From: an uncultured Verrucomicrobiota bacterium
GTDB taxonomy: Bacteria; Verrucomicrobiota; Kiritimatiellia; RFP12; UBA3636
NCBI GenBank assembly: GCA_946534745.1
Contig: CAMNDA010000061.1
Span: forward strand, 1-12,064
Reading direction: 5' to 3'
DNA: 12,064 nt
Shown piece by piece: positions 1 through 10,700 of the stretch (positions within the stretch are counted from its first letter, which is position 1; each line of letters opens with the position of its first letter). The notes below the pieces were generated by a model that was not told the DNA's origin, searched no databases, and saw only the letters and a list, made by a program, of their open reading frames with translations. The translations under genes and the position numbers were made by a program.

Positions 1-1700
1 CGCGGGCAGGCGTGGTTGTATTCGTCGGGATACCACGTCATCGAATCCGTCCGGAGGCCGTAGGTCTCGTAGATCTCGGCGCCCTGCTCGATCGTCGTCT
101 TCGTCCCCGAATACCCGCAGGCGTCCCAGGCGGAATTCTCGCGCGGCAGGAAGTCGTAGTAGTTGTCGTAGAACGCGAGATTGTGCGGGGACGGGCCGGC
201 CTCGGCGGATTCGCCGCAGTAGTAGACCTTCGCGCCCGCGAGGCCGCCGTTCTCGAGGTAGCCCTGCATCGCGACGAGCCAGTCGCGCCGCTTGCCGTAC
301 CACCACGTCCGGTATTCCTGGTAGAGGGCGGGAAACTGGTTCATCTTGCAGATGTGGCGCCAATATTCGCTGTCCGAGGACTTGTTGGTGAGGGCCTCGA
401 TCGTCACGGAGCCGGACGCCCGACCCGTGTCGGCGCAGAAGCGGTTGCGCGTCGTCTCGCTGAACGAGACGGGCATCGAGCCGCGGTTGCGGATCCACGC
501 GCCGATGAAGTTGGCCTGGTCCTTGTAGCGCAGGATCGTGCAGTTGAGGATCGCCTTGAACTCCGTGTAGGCGTCCTGCGACGTGAGGTCGATGTTCGCG
601 TTGGAGGCGCCGTTGGCGTTGGAGACGAACAGGTTGTAGTGCCCGCCGTAGCCGCCGCGGTCCATCGGCGTGCACTTGTGCTCGGCGTTTCCGTCCACGC
701 CGAACCCGCCGGAGCGCCGCGCGCCGGAGTATTCGTAGAAGGGCAGCAGGTAGATGCCGGCCTCCCGGTAGATGGCCATCTCCCGGCCCCAGTAGTCGGG
801 ATGGTCGCCGGGCCACATCCAGTCGGAATGTCCGTTGTTGTCGTAGGAGACGTCCCAGAAGATGTTGTAGCCGAACTCGAACAGGTCGCGGGACCACGTG
901 TCGATGCCGAGCGCCTTCATGAGGCGCATCTTCATCCGGAGGTTGTCGAACGGGTCGTCGTTGCAGGTATAGAGGTTGTGCTTGCCCATTTCGTCGCGCC
1001 ACGTGACGTGGCGGCGCGGGACGTCGCCCGTCGGATACTTGATCGTCGCTCGGATCGCGCTTTCGTCGTTCACGTGGTAGAGCTTGATCGCGCGGACGGC
1101 GGCGCCGGCGGAATCGAGGGCGTCCCCCTGCTCGAAGACGTGTACGATCACGTCGAAGCCGTTCTGGACGGCGTCGATGTAGGAATCGGTCGTGTCGTAG
1201 GGAAAGACCTTCTCGTTGAGGAACATCACCTGCTCGAGCTGCTTGTACTGACCCGAAAGCGGGACGTCCAGCGATTCCGGATGCGTCATGCCGACGATGT
1301 GGGCGACGAGCGTGTCGCCGACGGAATTGCCGGTGTGCCAGCCGTTGCGGGAGTTCATCGCGCGGTTGAGCAGGTTCGCGGTGCGCGGAACATCGTCCGG
1401 GTACTCGACGACGAGCAGGTACATGTCGTGCGCGACGAGCCCCTTGCCCTTGCCGAGGCGGTAGGAGAAGAACCCGGCGTTGGCGGCCGGATGCGGCAGG
1501 ACGCGGCAGGGGCTGCCGAGGATCGTCTGGACGGACGACGCGCCGCTCTCGTGTTCGTGGAACTCGTGCGTCGTGTCCGTGGCGCAGTTCACCTCGTCGA
1601 CGAGCGTGAGGTCGCCGTAGGCCTCGAGCCCGGGAACCGTGGCGGCCGCGGCGGGCAGGGCCAGCATCAGCGCTGCGAACAGGGCAAGTGTCCGTTTCAT
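1..1700 (-). CDS. Secreted TIM-barrel glycoside hydrolase-like protein (3' end outside window)
   Basis: The frame is open from the ATG at 1700 to the left edge, giving 566 codons without a stop. Residues 1-20 are a signal peptide (MKRTLALFAALMLALPAAAA). Residues about 24-215 look like a beta-rich domain carrying YLLVVEYPDD-x-PRT (94-107) and GWHTGNSVGD (120-129). A probable TIM barrel follows from about 228: DNLRMKMRLMKALGIDTWSR, GREMAIYREAGIYLLPFYEY (305-324) and NFIGAWIRNRGSMPVSFSET (397-416). This pattern of helix, hydrophobic strand and carboxylate fits a glycoside hydrolase-like fold, with Glu323 and Glu415 as possible acidic residues, but I cannot name a family. An in-frame ATG at 1706 would add Met-Pro. 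There is no Shine-Dalgarno sequence and no visible promoter. Third-position A/T is more frequent (about 10% in a sample) than in the protease gene. It may be co-expressed with the protease. Confidence 0.85.
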   Translation of the reverse strand, partial: MKRTLALFAALMLALPAAAATVPGLEAYGDLTLVDEVNCATDTTHEFHEHESGASSVQTILGSPCRVLPHPAANAGFFSYRLGKGKGLVAHDMYLLVVEYPDDVPRTANLLNRAMNSRNGWHTGNSVGDTLVAHIVGMTHPESLDVPLSGQYKQLEQVMFLNEKVFPYDTTDSYIDAVQNGFDVIVHVFEQGDALDSAGAAVRAIKLYHVNDESAIRATIKYPTGDVPRRHVTWRDEMGKHNLYTCNDDPFDNLRMKMRLMKALGIDTWSRDLFEFGYNIFWDVSYDNNGHSDWMWPGDHPDYWGREMAIYREAGIYLLPFYEYSGARRSGGFGVDGNAEHKCTPMDRGGYGGHYNLFVSNANGASNANIDLTSQDAYTEFKAILNCTILRYKDQANFIGAWIRNRGSMPVSFSETTRNRFCADTGRASGSVTIEALTNKSSDSEYWRHICKMNQFPALYQEYRTWWYGKRRDWLVAMQGYLENGGLAGAKVYYCGESAEAGPSPHNLAFYDNYYDFLPRENSAWDACGYSGTKTTIEQGAEIYETYGLRTDSMTWYPDEYNHACP

Positions 1701-1737
1701 TGGCATGGCGGGCGAAGGGTGGAAAGTTGCGGAGCGG

Positions 1738-1775
1738 CATGCGGGCGTTCGCGCCGCGGCGCGAACGCCCGCATG
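1738..1775. terminator. Perfect 38-bp palindrome between the two large genes; likely hairpin terminator or attenuator
   Basis: Starting from CATGCGGGCGTTCGCGCC, the sequence is a perfect palindrome centred between 1756 and 1757. As RNA it could form about 17 GC-rich pairs with a 4-nt loop. A further outer pairing, GTTGC (1726-1730) with GCAAC (1778-1782), flanks it across a 7x2 internal loop. It begins 7 bases past the protease stop codon and ends 37 bases before the next gene. There is no T tract after the stem, so classical intrinsic termination is uncertain. It might be an attenuating hairpin, a mobile palindromic repeat or a protein-binding site. Confidence 0.6.
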
Positions 1776-1782
1776 GGGCAAC

Positions 1783-4700
1783 CTAGTTTTCGAGGCCCTC
1801 GATCTGGGAGAGGTGGTCGACAAGCTGCGACTCCTCCTCGGCGGCGACGATCACGACGAACTGCGTGTCCGCGTTCTCGGCGGAGACCGTGAAGGTCTTG
1901 AAAGCGCCGGAGCCGGCGACGACGGCGTTCCTGTCGCGGACGTAGTCGCCGTCCACCGTCGCGCAGACGTACACGCCGTAGACGGCGTCCGCGGAAGCGT
2001 TGTCGATCGACACCGAGAAGGTCGGCTTGCCCGCCGCGTTCACGCCGAAGCCGAGCGCGTCGCCGTCCGGCGTGGAGGCGCCGAAGTTGGGCTTCTCGAA
2101 CTTGCCGACGATCTGCGCCTTGTAGAAGCCGCGGAAGTCGCCGAGCTTGCCGCCGCCGGCGAAGCCGACGCCGCCCAGGGTCGTGACGCTCGCGGGCAGC
2201 GAGAACCACTCGCGGCCGTCCGCGTCGGAGAGGACCGTCTCGCCGATCGTGTAGCGGATCGCCGGGGCGTTCTCGCCCGAGAGGGCGACCTCCATCTTCC
2301 ACGAGACCGTGTCGCCCGCCTCGGGGACCTCGCCCTTGAGCGAGATCCACCCGTCGCGCGTCCAGCCCATCGGGCCGGTCTCGAGGAAGACGAGGCCGCC
2401 GCGCGTGCCGGTCGGCGCCTCGACGGTCGCCGAGCCGACGGAGACGACGGTCGAGCCCTCGACCGTGACGTCGGCGCCCTTCTTCACGGCCTTGGACGGC
2501 GCGAAGCGCAGGACCGCGGTCCCCTCCTCCGGCGGAACGAGCGAGAGCTTCGCGCCGTCGAAGGCCGATTCGTCGCCGGACGGGCGCGTCCAGGAGCCGC
2601 CGGACTTCGAGACGGCGCCCGCGACGTTCCAGGAGGTGCCGGCCGCGTAGCCGTCCTCGCCCCAACGGACGTTGAACCAGTCTTCGGCCGCGACCGTCGT
2701 GAAGGAGCCGCTCGCCTCGACCGTCTGGCCGCCGGCCGTCGCGACGAACTTGAACTGGTACTTCTTGTTCGCCACGGTCGTTGCGGTGTGCTCGAAGTCG
2801 CCGGCCTCGGCCACGTCCGACCACGTGCGGACGAGCTCGCCGTCGAGATAGAGCTTCACCGTCGCGGGCGGCGAGGCGAGGTTGAGGAGCGAGACGCGCA
2901 TCGTCGCGGAGAGGCCGTTGTCGCCGGCGACGGCGGAGGCCTCGCCGATGACGAGCGGGAAGAGCGGCGTCGTGAAGTCGCCGCGCGCCTCGGAGAACTG
3001 GCCGTTGGAGCCCGTCGCCTTGGCGTACCAGTAGTACTTCGTTCCGGGCTCGAGGTCGCTCCACGAGAGGGTCGCCGTCCCGGGCGCGTCGAGCGACGCG
3101 GTCTTGGTCTCGCCGCCCGTGCAGCCGTATTCGACGTCGACGCACACGGAGAGCGCGACCGAGTCGCTGCCGGCGCCGAGGTCGGTGATCGGGACGGCGA
3201 GCGTGGCGGAGTGGAAGTCCTTCGTGTCGGTCACGGCGCCGATCACGGGCGCGCCGTAGGCGGTCGTCGAGAAGGACGCCGTCGCGGTCGACGAGAGGCC
3301 CGAGGGCGAGCCGGTCAGCGTCGCCTTGAGGTAGTAGGTCTTCCCGGGCTCCAGCTCGGAGAGCAGAAACGCGACGTCGCCCGCCTTGGCCGTCGTCTGC
3401 GTCCCGACGGTCGTCGCCCCCGTCATCGCGGCGTTCTCCGCGATCTCGAGCTTCACCGAGACGGACGTCGCGTCGTCGCCCAGCGCGGCGACGTGCACCG
3501 TCGCCGTCGCCCCGTCGAACGTGATCGAGGTCACCTCCAGCGTCGCCGCCGGGCCCTGCGCGCCGGGCGTCGTGAACTCCACGGTCTCGGAGTAGCCCAC
3601 CAGCCCGGACGGCGACCCGGTGAACACCGCGCGCGCGTAGTACTTGGTTTCGCCCGCGAGGCCGGTCAGCGTCAGCACCTGCGAGCCGGCCGCGGTCGCC
3701 GCGGACCCGTTCACGGTCTTCTTCGAGGAGAACGCCGCGTCGGTCGCGTATTCCACGGCCACCGCGCAGGACGTCGCGTCGTCGCCGAGCGAAACGAGCG
3801 ACACGGTCGCGGTCGCGGAGGAGCGGCCGACATTCGAAATGCGCAGCGTGCCGGAGGGCGGCTCCACCGTACCCGTCACGAACGACCCGTCCGTGTTCGT
3901 CGCAGAGAGTCCGTTGGAGCCCGTCACGACGACCTTGACGAAGTAGGCCGTGCCCGCCTGCAGTCCGGTGATGGCGAAGGTCTGCGTCCCGGTCGCCGTG
4001 ATCGTCCGCGTGGCGGCCGGCGTCGCGCCGAACGCGCCGGTGGAGACGAAGACCTCGATCGTGGCGGAGTCGCTCCCCTGCCCCAGCGACGAAACGTTCA
4101 CGACGACCGTGCCGGAGTTCGCGCCGGCGGACGACGCGTTCACGGACGCGATGACGGGCGGCGTGTAGGACGGCGTCGTGAAGGAGACGGCCTCCGTGAC
4201 GGTGACGAGGCCGAGCGCGCTGCCGGTTAGGCGCGCGCGGACGTAGTACGTCCTGCCGGGCTGGAGGCCGGTCAGCGTGAAGTCCTGCGAGCCGGGCGCC
4301 GAGACGGCGGTTCCGGTCTTCGTGACGGGCGTCGTGAACGCCTGGTCGGTCGCGTATTCGAGCACGACCGCGACCGTGCCGGTTTCGTCGCCCTTGCTCG
4401 TCACGTTCACCGTCGCCGTGTTCGACGTGAACGTCGGCGTGCCGACGGTCACGTTTCCGGCGGGCGGCTGCTTGACGACCTGCGGCGTGAACTTCACCGG
4501 GTCGGTCCACTGGTCGTAGGTGCCGGCGGCGTTGTAGAGGCGCGCGGAGACGTACCAGTCGACGCCCGCCTCGACCTGGATGCCGGAGAAGGTGCCGCTC
4601 TTCACAGCGGCGCCCTCGCCGACGGAGCCGACCGTGACGGTCTTCTCCCAGCGGTCCTCGAAGTACCACGCGTCGGGCGAGCGCGAGGCGTAGAGCTTGA

Positions 4701-7700
4701 GCGTGAGGCCGTCCATCGACGAGTCGAGCCGGACGGGGACGGTGAGCGAGGAGCTCGTCCAGGTCGCGGGCTGGTCGAGGAACGCCATCTCGCCGAGCTT
4801 GCCGCGGGCGCGGAAGAGGTGGCGGTCGCCGGCGTCGAGGAGCTGCTTCCACTGCGAGGCGTTGGACGAAGTGACGGACGAGAGCCCGTTCGTGTTCCAC
4901 GCGGTGCCGTAGCGCAGGCTCGTGAAGGGCGAGCCGCTGTTCCACGGGTTGTTCGCCGCGCCCGCGCCGTTGCCGTTGCTGCCGACCGCGATCGCGATGT
5001 CGTGCCAGCCCGTCGTCGTCGGGGTGACGGAGCCCACCTGCGGCGTGGCGTTGCCGCCGTTCTCCTCGGAGCAGACGACCTCGCCGTCGACGCTGATCGA
5101 CGCGGCGTAGAAGAAGTTCACGGCGAAGTAGTACTTCACGCCCTTCTCCATCCACATCTGGCCGCCGTAGGCCCACAAGCGGTTGTAGCTGTCCATCGGG
5201 TAGGTGGCGCCGTCGTAGGGGTTCGTCCAGTTGGACGTGGACTTGGTCTGGTACGACGCGACCGCGCCGTAGGCGAAGCTCGCGACGTAGCCGGAGGAGT
5301 TCCAGCGCGCGGCCTGGGCCGAGGACTTGGAGACGTCGAGCCCCCACTGCTGGCCGTTGCCCTTGTTGTAGCCCTGCAGGAGGCCGCCCTGGTAGTAGCC
5401 CTCGCCCCAGTTGAGGTTGCCGGGCGACTTCGTGGTGAAGGAGCCGGTCGCCGTCGCCTGGCCCGTGAGGTTGTTCGTGACGACGATCTCGTAGTAGTAG
5501 GTCGTCGAGTTGGAGAGGCCGGTCGCGGCGCCGGACATCGTGCCGGGCTCCACGATCTTCGAGAGCGCGGCGGGGCCGCTCGTGAGGGCCGAGGCGCTCG
5601 TGCCCCACCGGACGTAGCCGGAGGCGGAGGTCGCGCCGTTGCCGATCTTCGTGACGTCGAGCATGAACGAGCCGGCCGTGTAGGACGGCGTCACGGTGTG
5701 CGTGAAGACCGGATCGTTCGGCTCGAGCGTCTTGAAGCTCGTCGTGGCGACGCCGGTCTTGTTCGCGTCGTTCTTCACGGTGACGCGCACGTAGTAGGTC
5801 GTCTCGGGCTCGAGGCCCTCGAGGAGCGCGGTGAGGACCGCGCCCGCGGCGGGCGTGCCGGAGACGGTCGCGGTCTTGCCGTAGGACGTCGTGGTGCCGT
5901 ACTCCAGCGTCACGGTCGCGCTCTTGGCCGCTTCGCCGAGCGTGGCGATCGAGATCGTCGCCGTCGCCGCGCGCTGCAGGACGTCGGTCATGTCCACCGC
6001 GACCTCGGGGTCTCCCACGGCCGTCGTCGTGAACGTCATCGTCGCGGACGTGCCGACCTTGCCCGCGTGGTTCACGGCGCGCACGCGCAGGTAGTAGGTC
6101 GTCTCGGACGAGAGCCCCGTCGCCGTCGCGGTGCCGACCTTCGGGACCGACGTGATGCCGGAGGCGATCGACGTGGACTTGGCGCCCGAGAAGTCGGACG
6201 ACGTCGCCACGTCGTAGTAGAGCGCCGCCGAGACGGCGCCCTCGCCGAGCGCGGAGAGGTTGTAGGAGAACGTCGCCGTGTACTGCGCCACGGCGCCCAG
6301 CGTCGCGGAGACGACCGGGTTGCCGACGGGCTTGGTGGAGCCCGAGGCGGCGGCCGAGGTCCCGACCTTGCCGGAGGGCGACGCCACGACGCGGAGGCGG
6401 AAGTGGTAGGTCGTTTCGCCGGGCAGGTCCGAAAGCGTGTAGGTGCCGCTGTCGGCGCCCGTGATGTTCTTGAGCTTCACGCTCTGGCCGTAGGCGGCGG
6501 AGGTGCCGTAGTCGAGCCAGACCTCGGCGCCGGTGTTGCCGAGGCCGAGCGACGTGACGCTCCACGCGAGCGGGATGGTCGAGAGCGTCGTGGTGCCGAC
6601 CGTGAGCGAGGCGACGGGAGTACCGTAGTCCTGCGTCGCGAGCTGCGCGGTGCGCGAGTAGACGGTCTGCGAGCCCTTCACGCCCTTCGTCCGGACGTAG
6701 TAGACGGTGTTGGGCGTGAGGCCGGAGATCGTGACGGAGGAGAGCCAGTTGGTCGTCGTGGTGGTGACGGCGGCCGTGCTCTGTTTCGTGCCGAAGTTCG
6801 CGTCGGTGGAGTATTCGAGGCAGACGGACGCGGAGGCGGCGCCGTCGCCGAAGCCCGCCACGCGCGGCCGCGCGGCGATGGTCGTGAGCCCGGTCTCGCC
6901 CTCCTGGATCGCCACGTAGAAGACGTTGCCGGCGGTCGGCTCGCGCACGACCGACCAGCCCTCGTACGTGCCGGAGGCGTTCGTCATGCGCGCGATCACG
7001 AACCAGCCGGTGAGGTCGCCCGCCGAGCAGAACTCGTCCCACTGGAACGAGAGGTCGTAGCTCTCGGAGGGCACCGTGCCGATCACCTTGCTCTGCGCCC
7101 AGTCCACCGCGTTGGAGCCGGCGTTGACGTGCCCCGCGTAGAGCGTGATCGTGCAGCCGTCCTCGACGCCGTCGGTGTGGATGGAGCCGGTGAGCGTGGT
7201 GCCGGCGATCATCAGGTCGTCGTTGAGCTCGACGAACGACGGCATCGAGTCGGAGGAGCGCACGCGCAGGAGGGAGGCGTCGCCCGGATCGCGGAGCAGG
7301 GACCAGTTGGCGTTGTTGGCGGCGTTCGCGGTCGTGCAGCCGTTGGTGTTCCAGCCGATGCCCTTGCCGGGATTGTAGTTCCGCGTGCAGTAGCCCTTGC
7401 CGCCCGACCAGTCGTAAACCCAGATGCGGATCGCGTGCCAGCCGTCGGACGCGTAGGTCTTGCTCGCGACCGTAGCGCCGGCGTTGTAGCCCGAGACGTT
7501 GCCCGCGCTCTGGCGCGTGAACCACTCGCCGTCGAGCTCGATCGCGACGCCGTCGTCCACGTAGTGGAAGAAGTTGTACGTGACGCCGCCCTTGAAGAAC
7601 ATCTCGCCTTCGTAGTAGTAGGTCGTGTTGTTCGCCCACGCCCACGTCGTCCCGGTGTAGGGGTTCTGCGCGGAGCACGAGCTGCCGGTGATGTCGGCCA

Positions 7701-10700
7701 TGAACGGCCCGGGCGCGCGCTCGACGGCGTAGGTCGAGTAGGTGGAGGCGTTCGCCACCGTGACGTCGAAGTCCGGGTAGGAGCTGCCCGAGCAGGAGTA
7801 GCGCACCTGCTTGAGGCCGGGGGCAACGAAGCCCGGGTCGCCGGTCTCGAATGTCTGGGCCGCGCGCGCGAGCGACTTCTGGTTGTTGTTGACGAGCGTC
7901 ACGCGGACGTAGTAGGTCGTGCCGGCGGAGAGGCGCGTCAGGGTGACCTCGGTGTCGCCGGTGCGCGTGACGGCGGCGGTCGCGGTCTTGGCGTCGGAGA
8001 AGTCGGCCTTCGTGGCGTATTCGATCGTCGCGGTGCCGGAGGAGGCGCCCGTGCCGAACTTCGTCACGCTGAGCGTCACGACGCCGCGCGTCACGGTCTC
8101 GGACGGCGCCACCGTGAAGGAGAAGTCCGGCGCCGCGGCGTCCACCGTCGTCACCGTCTTCGTGGCCGAGTAGCCGGTGAGCGGCGCGTCGTTCACGCCG
8201 CGCACGCGCAGGTAGTAGGTGACGCCCGCGGAGAGGCCCGTGAGGTTCGCGGTGCCCGAGGCGGCGCCCGTGGCGTTCTCCTTGACCGTCTTGGACTCGT
8301 AGGTCGCGAAGGTCGGGGACGTGGAGTAGTCCACGTAGACCGTCGCCTTCGTGACGCCCTTGCCGATCGAGGCGAGCGACCAGTCCACCGAGACCGTGGA
8401 GCCCGTCGGCTCGCCGACCGTCCCGATCGCGACGTCGGGCGCCGTCATCGGCTTCGTGGTGAAGGAGAGGATCTCGGTCGAGGTCGTGCCGGAGCCGGTG
8501 ACGGTGACCTGGACGTAGTAGGTCGTGCCGGCGAGCAGGCCGGAGAGGGAGAACGTCTTCTCGCCGATTCCGACGGAGGCCGAGACGGACTCGGCGCCGG
8601 AGAGGTTCGCCGACGTGCCGTACTTCAGGACGGCGCTGCCGCTCGTCGCGGTTCCGCCGAGGGAGATCACGGAGAGCGTCGCGGAGGCCGTGTGGTAGGA
8701 CACGTCGCCGACGCCGAGCGCGACGAACGGCGCGGCGAACGTGGTGATCTCGTAGGCGCCGATGTCGATCGTGCCGTTGACGCGCGGGTTGCCGAGGTAG
8801 TCCGTCGCGTTGGCGGCCCATCCCTGGGAGACGCCCTTGTCCTTGGCCTTGGAGGAGCTCGGCGGCATGTAGGGCGCCGCGGGCGGTCCGGCGAGCGTCT
8901 CGTCCGCGCGCTGGAGCGCCGCGCCGTTCACCATCGTCGAGTTGGTGATCGAGAGCGTGTCCGCCGTGCGGTGCAGGTTGTGGTCGGCGTAGAGCGTCGA
9001 GGGGTCGGTGCTCCAGGAGGAGGCGTAGTAGTACTGGCCATTGCCGGAGGTCGACGTGTTCGAGAGCGCCTGCTTGAAGTAGCAGTTCTGGAAGCGGGCG
9101 AGCGGATAGCTGCCGGTCGACCACGAGCCGGCGTTGCTGAACTGGTAGGCCGCGTTGTTCGCGAACGTGCAGTTCACGTACTGGCCGCCGTAGCAGAGGT
9201 TGCCGGAGGACGAGCCGCAGGAGTTGTCGGCGAAGACGCAGCTGCGGAAATTGCCGTACCCGTAGGCGACGCCGGAGTTGAACGTGTTGCCCGTGACCAG
9301 GCAGTGCTCGACGAGGAAGTTGAAGTCCGTGTCCTGCGAGCCCGTCCGGGAGCTGATCGTGCCGGAGCCGACCTTGTTCAGCGCGGAGGAGATCGTGGAG
9401 TCGTAGGAGGCGTAGTAGGCGTCGGTGACCGTGAAGCCGTCGAGCGCCGCGCCGGGCGCGCCGCCGACGAGGATCGCGCAGTTGTCGGTCTTGGTGCCGG
9501 CGACGCCGATGTCGCCGGAGAGGACCGTCCGGTGGGCGATCCAGTTGCGCTGGGCGCGCGCGGTCTCGACGCCGGAGAAGCCGCCGTAGACCGCCACGTT
9601 GGTGACCATCTGGAAGTAGTCGGTCCGCTTCGCGCCGGGCTTGTAGACGCCCTCGGCGACCCAGATCTCGGCGCCGGCCTTGCGCTTGGCGAGCGCGGAC
9701 TGCAGGTCCGTGAAGGCGTCCGCCCAGCTCGTGCCGTCGTTGGCGCCGTCCGTCGCGTCGCAGTCGACGAACAGGACGAGCGCCGTACGGAAGTTGCGCT
9801 CCAGCGCCGTGCCGGCGGAGAGCGCGGAGACGTTGTAGGAGGCGGGGTCGCAGCCGAGCTGGCCCTGTCCGTCGGCGAGCTTCACGACGCCGCTCCAGCC
9901 GACGGCGACGTTGAGCGAGTAGACGCCGAGCGAGTCGGTCGTGGCGGAGTAGCGGCCGTCGCCCGTGACGACGCGGACGCCGGGGATGGGCTGGCCCTCG
10001 GGGTTCTTCACCGAGCCCCAGACCATCGCGCCCCTGGGGATGCCGCGCAGTTCGACGCCCCAGACGTTGCCGCAGTCCTGCGTGTAGGGCTGGCAGCCGG
10101 TCTGGCTCGACTTGCCGACCGTGGCGGTCTTCGTGCCGAAGGTGTAGTCCGATGTCGCGGCCGCGGTGAACGAGACCGTCGTTTCGCTCGGGATCCGGGT
10201 CACGGCCCAGATGCCGCGGCTGTCGGACGTCACGGTCTTCTTCGTGCCGTCCGCGAGCGTGCAGGTGACGGCGAGGTTCGGGATCGGGCGGCCGTCGGGC
10301 GTCAGGGTGCGGCCGGAGACGATCTCGCCCGTGCCCTGCGGGAACATGTTGTAGTAGACGAAGCTCGTGGAGTAGCCGCCCCAGTTGTCCCAGGTGTAGT
10401 AGCCGTCGGACGAGCCGCCCCAGCCGAAGTTCACGTGGAAGTAGGCCTGCCCGTCCTGGAAGCCGTAGCCGTCCATCACCGTCGCGTGGCCGGACGAGCC
10501 GCTGACCACCCAGCCGGCGATCGGGCACGGGATCTTCGCGTCGAGGTTGCACATGACCGCGTTGGTGAGCTGCGAGGCGCCCGTGCCGGAGAACGTCGTG
10601 GCGTGGGTGCTGGCGATCCTCGTCGAACGGATGTTGTCGAACTTGAACACCTTCATCAGCGCGGCCGGGTAGTTGTTCGCGCCCGTGCCGCCGCTCTTGT

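Noticed and set aside
1701..1782. Separate promoter for the hydrolase-like gene
   Set aside because: The gap is nearly filled by the palindrome, and no TATAAT-like or TTGACA-like pair with suitable spacing was found in it or in the last codons of the protease gene that I checked.
12..1892. 626-codon plus-strand open frame opposite the hydrolase-like gene
   Set aside because: The translation is a low-complexity Val/Arg/Ala/Asp mix typical of an antisense shadow. The minus-strand frame here has a clear signal peptide and folded-domain motifs.
1786..2100. Cell-wall anchor, PEP-CTERM, dockerin or autotransporter barrel at the protease C-terminus
   Set aside because: There is no LPXTG, no terminal hydrophobic helix plus basic tail, no duplicated calcium loops and no terminal aromatic residue of an outer-membrane barrel.
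1639..4230. 863-codon plus-strand open frame opposite the C-terminal part of the protease
   Set aside because: The translation is Arg/Ala/Gly/Asp-rich with no motifs and is explained as an antisense shadow of Fn3-like repeats.
2692..8742. CRISPR array or DNA-level tandem repeat
   Set aside because: The periodicity is about 300 bases, in frame, and diverged. It is explained by Fn3-like protein repeats rather than short identical repeats with spacers.
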